Shown: piece after piece, positions 51,250 through 60,114 of the stretch
Layout: each line of letters begins with the position of its first letter
How positions within the stretch are numbered: the first letter of the stretch is position 1
Origin: CAZYFH01 sp965249175
Lineage (GTDB): Bacteria > Acidobacteriota > Vicinamibacteria > Vicinamibacterales > UBA8438
NCBI GenBank assembly: GCA_965249175.1
Contig: OZ252227.1
Location: 4,464,001 to 4,528,000 of the forward strand
DNA: 64,000 bases
Direction: 5' to 3'
Notes under the pieces: model-generated
Told to the model about the DNA's origin: nothing
Seen by the model: only the letters and a program-made list of their open reading frames with translations
Database searches by the model: none
Made by a program: the position numbers and the translations under genes

Positions 51250-54159
51250 TCAAGCTCTGCCATCCGCCTGTTTTCCCCCCGAGTCAGTTTCAGTGGTCGA
51301 CGCGAGACGGGCCGCGTCGGCGCTGAAACGACGACGCAGACAGACCCCGGTGTCGGAACCGGGCTCCTGCGCCACCTCTTCCGGCGTACCCTCGGCGACG
51401 ATTGTTCCACCCGCGTCGCCGCCACCCGGCCCGAGATCGATGATGTGGTCCGCCGCCTTGATGACATCCAGATGATGCTCGATCACGACGACAGCGTTGC
51501 CCTGGTCGACGAGCTTGTTCAGCACGTCGAGCAACCGGCGCGTATCTTCCAAGTGCAGGCCGGTCGTCGGCTCGTCCAGGATGTACAGCGTCTGCCCCGT
51601 GCCCCTGCGCGACAGCTCCTTCGACAGCTTGACGCGCTGCGCCTCCCCGCCGCTCAGGGTCGTCGCCGGCTGGCCGAGCGCGACGTATCCGAGCCCGACG
51701 TCTCGAAGGGTCCTGAGCTTGGCGGCGATCGACGGGAAGTTCTCCAGCAGGGGTAGCGACTGATCGACGGTCAGCTCGAGCATTTCGGCAATGGACACAC
51801 CCCTGTATTTGACCTCCAGCGTTTCGCGATTGTAACGCCGCCCCTTGCACTGCTCGCACGTCACGTAGACGTCGGGCAGGAAGTGCATCTCGATGGCAAT
51901 CAACCCATCGCCCTGGCACGCCTCGCAACGCCCGCCCTTGACGTTGAAGGAGAACCGTCCAGGCCGGTAGCCGCGGGCTCGCGATTCAGGCAGCATCGAG
52001 AACAGCTCTCGAATATACGTAAACAGCCCCGTGTACGTGGCCGGATTGGAGCGGGGCGTGCGGCCGATCGGCGATTGGTCGATCTGGATCACCTTGTCGA
52101 TGAGGTCGATCCCGTCAATCCCGCCATGCGCGCCGGGATCGTTGCTCGCCCGATACAGTGCGCGCGCCAGCGAACGGTAGAGGATGTCGTTGACCAGCGT
52201 CGACTTCCCGGATCCGCTCACGCCGGTCACCGCGGTGAACATGCCGAGTGGGATCGTGACATCGATGTTCTTGAGGTTGTTTGCCTGTGCGCCGCGGATC
52301 GTCAGTTGCCCCTTCAGTGGGGTGCGTCGCGCGGATGGCGTCGGAATCGTGCGGTCACCGCGCAGATACATGCCGGTCAGCGACTCGGTCTCATCGGCGA
52401 GGAGGTCTTCCGGCGGCCCTTGGAACACGACGCGACCACCGTGTTCGCCGGCCCCGCGGCCGAGGTCGACGACGTAATCGGCGGCCCGAATCGTCTCCTC
52501 GTCATGCTCGACGACTACCACGGTGTTCCCGAGGTCGCGCAAGCGGCCAAGCGTAGAGAGCAGCAATTGATTGTCGCGCTGATGGAGACCAATCGACGGC
52601 TCGTCGAGCACATAGAGCACCCCCGTCAGGTTGGCGCCGATCTGCGTGGCGAGCCGGATCCGCTGCGACTCTCCGCCGGATAGAGTCGTAGCGCCACGGG
52701 CCAGGCTGAGGTATCCGACGCCGACATCGCGGAGAAACCGAAGCCGCTCCCGGATCTCTCGAAGCACGCGGTCGGCGACGAGCGCCTCGCGGTCCGTGAG
52801 CGCGAGCGACTCGAATGCGGCCAGGGCTTCGGTGATCGGCAGGGTCACGTAGTCATCCAGCGTGCGTCCCTTGACCCGCACCGCGCGGCTCTCCGGTCGC
52901 AGGCGCTGCCCGCTGCAACTGGCACAGGGACGCAGCGCCCGATACGGCTCCAGGACCTCCTGCTGCGCCCACGTGCCGTTCTCGTACCGACGGCGGAGGT
53001 TGGGAATGACACCCTCGAACCCCGCGCCGAACGGGTCGATCGTCGCGGTGGCCCCACGGCGCCGCCGACTGGCTCCCGTGCGGGCGGCGCGGCGGCCACC
53101 TCCGTTGGGCCCGTAGAGCAGCACGTCTCGCTGCTTCCGCGGCAGCTTGCGGAAGGGAACCCCCATATCGATGCCGAAGTGCCGCGACAACCTGAGCAAC
53201 GCGTCCCGCACCAGCGCGCGGTCGCCGCGGGCCCAGGATTGGATGGCTCCCTCGGCGAGCGATTTCGTGTCGTCGGGCACGATGCGCGCCGGGTCGAAAT
53301 CTTCCACCGCCCCGAGCCCCTGGCAGTCACGGCACGCCCCGTGTGGCGAGTTGAACGAAAAGACCCGCGGCGTCATCTCCGGCATGTTGATGCCGCAGTC
53401 GATGCACGCCAATCGCCTCGACAGCAACCGATCGCCGCCCTCCACCGTGTTGATGATGACGATGTCATCGGCCAGGGTGAGCGCCGGCTCGATCGCCTCG
53501 GTGAGGCGGCGCTCCGACCCCGACCGCACGAGGAGGCGGTCGACGACGACATCGATCCAGTGGTTCTTCCGCCGGTCGAGCTTGATCTCCTCCTCGAGGG
53601 CCCGCACGCCGCCGTCGACCCGCACCTTGGTCATCCCTCGGGCGCGAAGACCGGCGAGCTCTTTCTTGAACTCGCCCTTGCGACCTCGCACGATGGGAGC
53701 AAGCACGTTGACCCGCTCCGCGATCGGCTCGGCCATGATGCCCTCGACCATGCGCTCGACCGATTGTGAGGCGATCTCGTTCCCGCACGATGGGCAATGC
53801 GGCACACCGACGTTCGCGAACAGCAGACGCAGGTAGTCGTAGATCTCCGTGACGGTGCCGACCGTCGATCGAGGGTTGGACCCCGTCGTGCGCTGCTCGA
53901 TGGAGATGGCAGGTGAGAGGCCGTCGATCTGATCGACATCGGGCTTTTCGACCTGCTCGAGGAACTGCCGGGCATACGCCGACAGTGATTCGACATAGCG
54001 TCGCTGACCCTCGGCGTAGATGGTGTCAAACGCCAGTGACGACTTGCCGGATCCGGAGAGCCCAGTCACCACGACCAGGTGGTCGCGTGGTATCTGAACG
54101 TTGATGTTCTTGAGGTTGTGCGCGCGCGCCCCGCGCACGTCGATGCAATCGTGCGGCAT
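51250..54159 (-). CDS. uvrA: excinuclease ABC subunit A
   Basis: 969 aa. Two ABC ATPase halves: GLSGSGKSSLAFDTIYAEGQ near residue 33 and TGVSGSGKSTLVNDILYR near residue 650; signatures LSGGESQRIRLA and LSGGEAQRVKLS; Walker B YVLDEPSIGLHQRD and YILDEPTTGLHLED. Zinc fingers include CPSCG, CIDCG, CASCSGQ and CEACQGDG with CEQCKGRR. An Arg/Gly-rich insert (RRAARTGASRRRRGA) sits near residue 360. It recognises bulky DNA lesions with UvrB. The extra C-terminal tail after residue 930 is poorly conserved-looking. Confidence 0.97.
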   Translation of the reverse strand: MPHDCIDVRGARAHNLKNINVQIPRDHLVVVTGLSGSGKSSLAFDTIYAEGQRRYVESLSAYARQFLEQVEKPDVDQIDGLSPAISIEQRTTGSNPRSTVGTVTEIYDYLRLLFANVGVPHCPSCGNEIASQSVERMVEGIMAEPIAERVNVLAPIVRGRKGEFKKELAGLRARGMTKVRVDGGVRALEEEIKLDRRKNHWIDVVVDRLLVRSGSERRLTEAIEPALTLADDIVIINTVEGGDRLLSRRLACIDCGINMPEMTPRVFSFNSPHGACRDCQGLGAVEDFDPARIVPDDTKSLAEGAIQSWARGDRALVRDALLRLSRHFGIDMGVPFRKLPRKQRDVLLYGPNGGGRRAARTGASRRRRGATATIDPFGAGFEGVIPNLRRRYENGTWAQQEVLEPYRALRPCASCSGQRLRPESRAVRVKGRTLDDYVTLPITEALAAFESLALTDREALVADRVLREIRERLRFLRDVGVGYLSLARGATTLSGGESQRIRLATQIGANLTGVLYVLDEPSIGLHQRDNQLLLSTLGRLRDLGNTVVVVEHDEETIRAADYVVDLGRGAGEHGGRVVFQGPPEDLLADETESLTGMYLRGDRTIPTPSARRTPLKGQLTIRGAQANNLKNIDVTIPLGMFTAVTGVSGSGKSTLVNDILYRSLARALYRASNDPGAHGGIDGIDLIDKVIQIDQSPIGRTPRSNPATYTGLFTYIRELFSMLPESRARGYRPGRFSFNVKGGRCEACQGDGLIAIEMHFLPDVYVTCEQCKGRRYNRETLEVKYRGVSIAEMLELTVDQSLPLLENFPSIAAKLRTLRDVGLGYVALGQPATTLSGGEAQRVKLSKELSRRGTGQTLYILDEPTTGLHLEDTRRLLDVLNKLVDQGNAVVVIEHHLDVIKAADHIIDLGPGGGDAGGTIVAEGTPEEVAQEPGSDTGVCLRRRFSADAARLASTTETDSGGKQADGRA

Positions 54160-54195
54160 CAGTACAGTAGGGCCTCACAGCGCGGCCCAAACTCG

Positions 54196-55194
54196 TCATG
54201 CTAGCACGGAGTCGAGACGATACGCGGTGTCGTTGGAAGCGACGATCACGCCCCCAAGGGGGTCAAAAGCAACGCCCACGAGGCTTCGCGCAGCCACGAC
54301 GTGCGTGACGGCCCCGGCGTCATCGACACGATAGAGGCCGCTCACGCCGGCCAACGCCTCGACGACGTGCAACGACCCGTGCGGGTCGAACGCGAGGCCC
54401 TGCGGACGCCCAAAGCTGGACGTGACCTGATCGACATGGCCGGTGAGGTCGATCCGATAGACGTGGTCGTACGACGCCAGCGTCGGACCGGTCACGTACA
54501 GCGCGTCATCCGGCCCCCACGCGAGATGGTACGCCGCCACGCTGGCTGGCAGCGTCGCAAACGCCGTGGCGCTGCCCGTAGACGCCACGCGGAACACCGT
54601 CCCGGACCGATCGCCGACATACAGCGTGCCATCCGGGCTGAACGCGAGCCCGCACGCGACGCCCAGATCGCTGGCCACCGTGTCGTACTCCCCGTCCTCG
54701 GTCACACGAAAGACCGCGCCTTCGAACCGGCTCGACACATGCAACCGACCGTCTGGGGCGAACGCCAGCGATGTGGCGTTTGTGATGCCAGTGACGAACG
54801 GCTCTCGGAATCCATCGCGGCGGATACGAAACACCGACACGGGTGATCGCTCGCCACGCGCACCGCTGTACGTCACGTACACCGAGCCCTCGGCATCGAC
54901 GACGGGGTTGTCCACCTGATGGAGTCCGGTCGCGACGGGGCGACCGACCTCGAGGAAGGCGGTCTCGCCGGTCACGGCGCCCAGACGCACGGGGGTGCGC
55001 CCACCGTCGGTGCCCTCCGGGACGACCACCGACACGGAGGCGATGGACGCATGCAGGACCCGAGCAGGCCTCTCCCCCACACGGACCACGGGCAGCTGCT
55101 CATCCGACAGGAGGTCGGAGCCCTCGATCGTCACCCGGCCGCCCTCGACCGCCGACGGTGGATGAACGGAGGTAATCCGGGGTCGGGCGGTCAC
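54196..55194 (-). CDS. IPT/TIG plus NHL/SMP-30-like beta-propeller protein
   Basis: 332 aa. Residues 1-80 are an IPT/TIG Ig-like domain (PRITSVHPPSAVEGGRVTIE). The rest is a six-bladed-type propeller with repeats such as LAFAPDGRLHVSSRFEGAVF, LAFSPDGTLYVGDRSG, LAWGPDDALYVTGP and LAFDPHGSLHVVEA. No signal peptide is visible, so a cytoplasmic location is possible. Such folds serve lactonases or protein binding; no metal-site residues can be assigned safely. Located between uvrA and the HNH gene on the same strand. Confidence 0.8.
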   Translation of the reverse strand: MTARPRITSVHPPSAVEGGRVTIEGSDLLSDEQLPVVRVGERPARVLHASIASVSVVVPEGTDGGRTPVRLGAVTGETAFLEVGRPVATGLHQVDNPVVDAEGSVYVTYSGARGERSPVSVFRIRRDGFREPFVTGITNATSLAFAPDGRLHVSSRFEGAVFRVTEDGEYDTVASDLGVACGLAFSPDGTLYVGDRSGTVFRVASTGSATAFATLPASVAAYHLAWGPDDALYVTGPTLASYDHVYRIDLTGHVDQVTSSFGRPQGLAFDPHGSLHVVEALAGVSGLYRVDDAGAVTHVVAARSLVGVAFDPLGGVIVASNDTAYRLDSVLA

Positions 55195-55221
55195 GGAGAC
55201 TTCGGACGCGGTGCCGCAACC

Positions 55222-55755
55222 CTACGCGTCATCGAGTTCGACATTCCAGTAGAGGTAGTCGCGCCAGCTGACCGGCGCGTCTCGCAATCCGAACGTCATT
55301 CGCACAACCGGCGACCGCGTCGGCCGCGCCGGCGGCCTGACGACGCGCATCCCCGCCTGGGCCGGCGTCCGGCCGCCCTTTCTCCGATTGCAGCGGATAC
55401 AGGATGTGACGATGTTCTCCCAGTCCTTACGACCGCCCTGCGACACCGGCACGACGTGGTCGAACGTCAGCTCACCCACCTGGAACCCGGTTCCGCAGTA
55501 CTGGCAGGTGTGGTCGTCGCGCGCGTAGATATTCGCGCGCGAAAACGGCACGTAGTCGACGCGACGCTTGATCGTGATATACCGCAGCAGCCGTATGACA
55601 GACGGCAGTCGGAAGGTCACAGAGACCGAGCGGATCTCCCGGTCGTACTCCGAGACCACCTCGACCTTGCCCTGACAGAGCATGGTGATCGCCTTACGCC
55701 AGTCGACGACCTTCAGTGGCTCGTATGTCGCGTTGAGCAGCAGCGTCTGATCCAT
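55222..55755 (-). CDS. HNH endonuclease family protein
   Basis: 177 aa from MDQTLLLNATYEPLKVVDWR, the normal start of this small-HNH family (the frame is open to 56190, which overlaps the NlpC gene). Zinc Cys84/Cys87 in CQYCG and Cys119/Cys122 in CIRCNRRKGGR frame the HNH core LTFDHVVPVSQGGRKDWENI with Asp99/His100 and Asn114. These proteins are common in Acidobacteria, Actinobacteria and cyanobacteria; their role is undefined and not necessarily mobile. Confidence 0.9.
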   Translation of the reverse strand: MDQTLLLNATYEPLKVVDWRKAITMLCQGKVEVVSEYDREIRSVSVTFRLPSVIRLLRYITIKRRVDYVPFSRANIYARDDHTCQYCGTGFQVGELTFDHVVPVSQGGRKDWENIVTSCIRCNRRKGGRTPAQAGMRVVRPPARPTRSPVVRMTFGLRDAPVSWRDYLYWNVELDDA

Positions 55756-55905
55756 GGCCCTGGTGGTCATTTTCACTGACGTCCGAGACGCTGTCAACAT
55801 CACAGCGCCGTAACACATTTTGAACAAGCGGGTTACCTCGTCCGTGCACGTCCACAAACGGCACGGCTCGTGGTGATCGCGGTGCATCGATCCGATACAG
55901 CAGGC

Positions 55906-56442
55906 ATGAGCGGTGGAGCCAGCCGTCGCCTCCCGGTCGTCATCCTCGTGTGCGCGACCGGGGCTGTTGGGTGCGCCACCAGCGGGGTGATCACGCCGCA
56001 ACCGTTTCCTCGACCGGGCGGGCCCGATGCGACACCCGCCGTGGCCGCAAGGACAATTCCGCAGCCAGCCGACACGTACGCGATCACAGCAACGGCGCTC
56101 TCGCTGCGAGGCGTTCCGTATCGCGACGGTGGGAGCAGCCCGTCGGGGTTCGATTGCAGCGGCTTCACGCACTACGTCTACGGACAGCACGGCGTGGCCC
56201 TACCCCGTCTGGCCACCGATCAGTTCGACGTCGGCACCGACGTCAGCCGCTCCGAGCTCGTCCCGGGCGATCTCGTGTTCTTCACCACGACCGCTGCGGG
56301 GCCCTCCCACGTCGGCATGGCGCTCGGCGGCGACGAGTTCGTGCACGCGCCGAGCCGGCGCGGTGAAGTGCGCGTCGAGCGTCTCAGCACGCGGTACTGG
56401 GCGCAACGGTGGATCGGAGGGAGGCGGGTGGTGGAGCAGTGA
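55906..56442 (+). CDS. NlpC/P60 cell-wall hydrolase lipoprotein
   Basis: 178 aa from the ATG at 55906. Signal and lipobox ATGAVGC with Cys23. The NlpC/P60 domain has catalytic Cys84 in SGFDCSGFTHYVY, His135 in SHVGMALGG and His147 in FVHAPS. It cleaves peptide cross-links of peptidoglycan in the periplasm or at the outer membrane. A GTG at 55870 is a weaker start. Copy 2 of the palindromic repeat lies 19 nt after its stop. Confidence 0.9.
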   Translation: MSGGASRRLPVVILVCATGAVGCATSGVITPQPFPRPGGPDATPAVAARTIPQPADTYAITATALSLRGVPYRDGGSSPSGFDCSGFTHYVYGQHGVALPRLATDQFDVGTDVSRSELVPGDLVFFTTTAAGPSHVGMALGGDEFVHAPSRRGEVRVERLSTRYWAQRWIGGRRVVEQ

Positions 56443-56460
56443 TGCCCACGCGTAGGGTTT

Positions 56461-56633
56461 AGTGGCCCTGTTCGCAATTACGGCGGAATTCGGCCGCCGA
56501 TGCATCCCGCTCAGCGGCGTTGCTCCTCGGTCAAATACGCCCGGTATTCTCCCTCGTCGCGCACGGCGGAACAGTCGCGACCGCAGGCAGCGGGCCCTCG
56601 ATACGTCACCGTAATTGCGAACAGGACCACTTA
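56461..56633. repeat. nested palindromic element, copy 2
   Basis: Outer arms AGTGGCCCTGTTCGCAATTA with CGG after it (56461-56483) and CCGTAATTGCGAACAGGACC with ACT (56609-56631) pair at 22 of 23 positions and differ in sequence from copy 1. The core starting at 56495 is close to copy 1: CGCCGATGCATCCCGC, CGGCGTTGCTC and AATAC-GCCCG-GTATT. Both cores begin 34 nt after the left end. The right arm contains the stop codon of the minus-strand M48 gene (56631-56633). Confidence 0.8.
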
Positions 56634-58109
56634 GCCCGGCACAACGATTTTGATTTGATCGCCGGGCACGGGCTGTTCGTTGACCGGATAGCCGTTCATG
56701 ATGGCGAGGTCCGACGCCAGGACGATCTCCTCCCCACTCCGCTGCGCGATGCGCTGCCAGGTGTCACCCTCCTGCACGACGTAGACGGTGACTCGGTTGG
56801 CGCGGATGTGCTCCGCTTCGTCACGACTGAGCTGCCTGAACGACCCGATGCTCGCATCCACCTCGCGCTCGACGTAGCTGAATTCCGTCACTGGCGCGAA
56901 CCCACCCAGGACATACACCGACCGACCGGCGCGGATATACGCCACCCGGGCCACGAGGGGGCCCAGGTCATCGACCTCGCGTGTGTAGGTGCCGAGATAC
57001 GCATCGAGGCCGTTGATGGACGATGAGGTGCCCTGCTCCGGCTGATAGCCAGCCTCGATCATGTCGCGCTCGGCGATCCGCTGCAGCTCCTCCTGCGAGC
57101 TCTCTGCCAACCGGAGAATCATGTAATTCTCGCGACCCGGCTGCTTGGCCACAACGAGCGCCTCGCTGTTCTGCACCTCCCATCCGCCAGGGAACGCGAG
57201 CGCGAACCGGAGCGCGGGATGGAGGAACTCGCTACCACGGACGATGCCATCAGCGGGGTTGTCGCCGTAGATGAGCCCTTCGATGCGGTCGAGGTATCCC
57301 GTGCGATCGACGCGTAGCGTCCCGCCGTCGGTCGCGGTCAGCAGCTGTTCGACGGTGTGCGACACGCCGGCAACGCGGTCGACCGGCGCCGGGTGCGTCG
57401 ACAGCCAGTTGGGCGTGCCGCGGCGGTCGGTGGTGTCGGCGATACGGGCCAGCGTCGACAGCATGTCGCCGACACCGCGTGGGTCCCACCCGGACGCCGT
57501 CGCATACTCCGCGCCGAGCCGATCCGCCTGGGTCTCGTCATCGCGTCCGAACTTCAGAAAGAGCATGCCGAGGCCGGCTCCCGCGGCGTCACCCAGCCCC
57601 ATGGGCGCGCCGTAGGGTGTCCGCATCGCGGGGACGAAAATCTGCGCCGCCAACAGGCCCCATGTGGCCCCGTTGGCGCGGCTATACGCCTGCACGGAGT
57701 GACGCGCGGTGACGTGGCCAATCTCGTGCCCGAGGACGCCGGCGAGCTCCGCCTCGTCACTCAGATACGCCATCAGCCCGCGTGTCAGGTAGATGTACCC
57801 CCCCGGGAGGGCGAACGCGTTGATCACCGGCGAGTCGACGATGGCGAACTGCCAGTCGAGGTCCGGTCTATGCGAGGACGCCGCCAGCGCGAGGCCGATC
57901 TCCTCGACGTATTGCTGGAGCTGTTGGTCCTCATAGACCCCCATCTCGCTCTTGATCTGGGCATCCGCTTCGCGACCGATCGCAATCTCCTGCGCCTCGC
58001 TGATCGTGACGAACTCGCGGTTGCCGGTCACCGGGTTCGTCGCGCATGCGGCGATGGTGGCGAGACCGCCCACCACGAGAAGACGGGCGATCGGCTGGTG
58101 ACGGCTCAT
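56631..58109 (-). CDS. M48-family periplasmic metalloprotease lipoprotein with C-terminal LysM
   Basis: 492 aa from MSRHQPIARLLVVGGLATIA, with lipobox Cys22; the frame open to 58268 has no better start. Zinc motif HEIGH (His128, Glu129, His132) with a distal Glu in ETQADRLGAEYA, as in BepA/LoiP-type M48 proteases. Residues 280-430 are a unique beta-rich region (YGDNPADGIVRGSEFLHPAL). The C-terminus VYVVQEGDTWQRIAQRSGEE is a LysM-like peptidoglycan-binding unit. Probable outer-membrane quality control; the LysM fusion anchors it to the wall. Confidence 0.92.
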   Translation of the reverse strand: MSRHQPIARLLVVGGLATIAACATNPVTGNREFVTISEAQEIAIGREADAQIKSEMGVYEDQQLQQYVEEIGLALAASSHRPDLDWQFAIVDSPVINAFALPGGYIYLTRGLMAYLSDEAELAGVLGHEIGHVTARHSVQAYSRANGATWGLLAAQIFVPAMRTPYGAPMGLGDAAGAGLGMLFLKFGRDDETQADRLGAEYATASGWDPRGVGDMLSTLARIADTTDRRGTPNWLSTHPAPVDRVAGVSHTVEQLLTATDGGTLRVDRTGYLDRIEGLIYGDNPADGIVRGSEFLHPALRFALAFPGGWEVQNSEALVVAKQPGRENYMILRLAESSQEELQRIAERDMIEAGYQPEQGTSSSINGLDAYLGTYTREVDDLGPLVARVAYIRAGRSVYVLGGFAPVTEFSYVEREVDASIGSFRQLSRDEAEHIRANRVTVYVVQEGDTWQRIAQRSGEEIVLASDLAIMNGYPVNEQPVPGDQIKIVVPG

Positions 58110-58209
58110 CGTGTCCACCGCAGAGGACGTCCAGGCCGTGACGACGCGCCAGGATGGGAGGTGGAACGTCATGACGACGTACATGTGCAACCAGCGTACC
58201 AGGACACTG

Positions 58210-59100
58210 TCACGACGCGACGCCAGCTTCGAGCTCCGCGAGCGCCTTCCGGATGTCAGCGACCGCATCCTCGCCCGCCGGCTGTAGCGGCCGGCGTGGA
58301 TGTCCGACCTCGAAGCCCAACTCGGCGAGGGCGGCTTTCAGTCCCGGTACGCCGTGCGCGCTCGTCACGAGCCGGGCGAGCGGCGTCAGCCTGCGCTGCA
58401 CGTCGCGGGCCTCAGTGAGATGGCTCGCTCTCACCGCCTCGTAGAGCGCGACGCACAGATCGGGCACCACGCATGCGAGCGCCAGGATGCCGCCGACCGC
58501 ACCGGCGAGGAGGCTCACGTAGAACGCCGGCGCCGACCCCGCGAGCACACTGAACCCCGCCGGTGTGTGATCCACCAGCGCGGCGACGTACCGCAGGTCG
58601 CTGCCGGACTCTTTCATCCCGACGATGTTGGGATGCTCGGCCAGACGCGCCACCGCCTCGACCGGCAGCGTCACGCCGGTGAGCCCGGTGAAGTTGTAGA
58701 GCAGCACGGGTACCGCGGATGCCTCTGCGACGGCGGTGTAGTGGTCGACGAAAGCCTCAGCCGTCAGCTGGGACTTGAAGAACGACGGCGTACGGACGAG
58801 CACGGCGTCGACGCCGAGCGCCGCAGCTCGACGCGCTGCGGCGACAGCGGCCGACGTCGACTCGCGACCGGTGCCGGCAATCAGCAGGCGGTCTGATGGC
58901 ACCCGTTCGCGCGCGCCGCCGATCACCCGATCCGATTCCGCCTCGTCGAGGAGGGGGGCCTCGCCGTTGGATCCAAGGACGACGATCCCGCGTAACTGGG
59001 TCGCCATCCATCGATTGACGTTGCGGCCGATCGCCGCCACATCCACGGCGTCGTCCTGCACACTGGTCGGTATGGGGGAAAAGACGCCAGACAGATCCAT
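58210..59100 (-). CDS. DapA/HOGA-family dihydrodipicolinate synthase-like aldolase
   Basis: 296 aa from MDLSGVFSPIPTSVQDDAVD. Class I aldolase of the DapA family: VLGSNGEAPLL, Tyr135 in VLLYNFTGLTGV and Schiff-base Lys163 in GMKESGSD. The wording RTPSFFKSQLTAEAFVDHYT is nearer to 4-hydroxy-2-oxoglutarate aldolase-like members than to true DapA, where RVTPYYNKP-like text is usual. The substrate is therefore uncertain. The ATG at 59136 would add 12 residues. Confidence 0.85.
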   Translation of the reverse strand: MDLSGVFSPIPTSVQDDAVDVAAIGRNVNRWMATQLRGIVVLGSNGEAPLLDEAESDRVIGGARERVPSDRLLIAGTGRESTSAAVAAARRAAALGVDAVLVRTPSFFKSQLTAEAFVDHYTAVAEASAVPVLLYNFTGLTGVTLPVEAVARLAEHPNIVGMKESGSDLRYVAALVDHTPAGFSVLAGSAPAFYVSLLAGAVGGILALACVVPDLCVALYEAVRASHLTEARDVQRRLTPLARLVTSAHGVPGLKAALAELGFEVGHPRRPLQPAGEDAVADIRKALAELEAGVAS

Positions 59101-59233
59101 ACCCGCTGTTGTAGCGGTGCAGGAGCGGGTTGTCAACGCGCGGATGCGACGCGTTGCCGATTAACCCCAGAAGGAGGGACCCGACCACACCGGCTGTCAA
59201 CGGCGTGGTCGGGCTGTGGTGGGCCGTCCTAGT

Positions 59234-59300
59234 GCCGCGAACGCGTCAATTGGCGCGCTCGGGGCACGAGAGCCGCGAACGCGTCAATTGCGCTCGGGGC
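59234..59300. repeat. two-copy 38-nt tandem repeat
   Basis: GCCGCGAACGCGTCAATTG occurs at 59234-59252 and 59272-59290, each followed by CGCTCGGGGC after slightly different spacing. Period 38 nt, two copies, in the gap between the DapA-like and the 59302 gene. Confidence 0.75.
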
Positions 59301-59301
59301 G

Positions 59302-59691
59302 CTAGTGAACGGTATCGCCAAACAGCGGCGTTCCGCGCCGCCAGTTCTCTCGCACCAGTGACCAGAGCGTCTCGTCCACGACGCGATCATCGGCAACGCA
59401 CGACGGGACGGTGTGAAGCGCCTCGCCCTGATCTTGGTCTTGCAACTCGCGGGTGTCCGGCACGAGCGCCGTCACCACGTCATCGACGAGCGCGCAGGCC
59501 AACACCGCATCGAGATCGTCAGCGCGGGGGTCGACGCAGCTCACCGGCGCCTGCGCCCGGGGCGAAACGCCATCGCCATCCTCGGCGGCCGAGACGTCAT
59601 GCAGCGCCGATGGCCGTTCGCCCACGCTGTCGACCTGTTCGGTCAGCGTTTGAAGCAGCCAGTCGCCGTATCCTTCGTTTTCGGCACTCAT
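59302..59691 (-). CDS. hypothetical acidic protein
   Basis: 129 aa from the ATG at 59691, with GGGAG nine bases upstream. Text: GYGDWLLQTLTEQVDSVGER, DLDAVLACALVDDVVTALVP and LVRENWRRGTPLFGDTVH. It is acidic and mostly helical, with four Cys but no zinc pattern. The opposite strand also carries an open frame (59413-59862), which is judged to be a shadow because it has no start context. No family recognised; existence of the gene is moderately supported. Confidence 0.5.
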   Translation of the reverse strand: MSAENEGYGDWLLQTLTEQVDSVGERPSALHDVSAAEDGDGVSPRAQAPVSCVDPRADDLDAVLACALVDDVVTALVPDTRELQDQDQGEALHTVPSCVADDRVVDETLWSLVRENWRRGTPLFGDTVH

Positions 59692-59999
59692 CTTTTCAAC
59701 TCCCGTGCTGCCATCATGGAAAGCAAATTGCGCGCCAAACGTCACGTGCCCCGACTGACGAGGTATAAGTCTCTATTCTCGAGTCTGTTGAAGCGAGCAG
59801 GCAGCACGGACCACGTCGAGGGGCCACGTCTGGAGAGGACGGCCGCAACCCCTGGTTTCTAGCGATATAGATGACGTAACTTACTGATGAAACAACAGTT
59901 AATACCAACCGTTCCGACATGGGACATGAGACGCAAATCTGTTCACCGTCACCGATGGAGTGCCACTTCGTGTCACCCTCGTGAGTGGGATGGGTGCTG
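59692..59999. other. intergenic region, relatively AT-rich
   Basis: Between the 59302 gene and the hairpin cluster at 60000. Locally AT-rich patches (GGTATAAGTCTCTATTCTCG near 59761, GCGATATAGATGACGTAACT near 59864) could hold promoters, for example a TTATAC -10-like box on the minus strand near 59762. Nothing else is recognised. Confidence 0.4.
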
Positions 60000-60111
60000 G
60001 ATTCCCGTTGTTCTGCGGGAATCAAGGCGCGCACGGCGCGCCTCGCGACCGCGGAGCGGGGCTCTCGGGGTCCCCGCGCAGCGGTCGCGGGGGCTTGGGG
60101 CCGCAGGCCCC
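60000..60111. repeat. cluster of four hairpins (REP-like)
   Basis: H1 GATTCCCG/CGGGAATC (60000-60023); H2 GGCGCGC-ACG-GCGCGCC (60026-60042); H3 outer arms CGCGACCGC/GCGGTCGCG (60044-60089) with a G/C-rich inner stem; H4 GGGGCC-GCA-GGCCCC (60097-60111). They follow one another almost without gaps and end where the truncated dinB begins. The H2 motif recurs imperfectly near 49940 (GGCGCACACGGCGCGCC). Confidence 0.7.
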
Positions 60112-60114
60112 ATC

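Noticed and set aside
55222..55755. HNH nuclease as a sign of a mobile element or intron
   Set aside because: The protein belongs to a stand-alone chromosomal HNH family, and no intron, integrase or repeat boundaries surround it.
56520..57026. 168-aa plus-strand frame
   Set aside because: It begins inside the palindromic repeat and is antisense to the M48 gene.
59234..59300. CRISPR-like repeat
   Set aside because: Only two copies with a 38-nt period and no unique spacers; a simple tandem duplication.
59413..59862. 149-aa plus-strand frame opposite the 59302 gene
   Set aside because: No ribosome-binding site and no domain; the minus-strand frame has GGGAG before its ATG.
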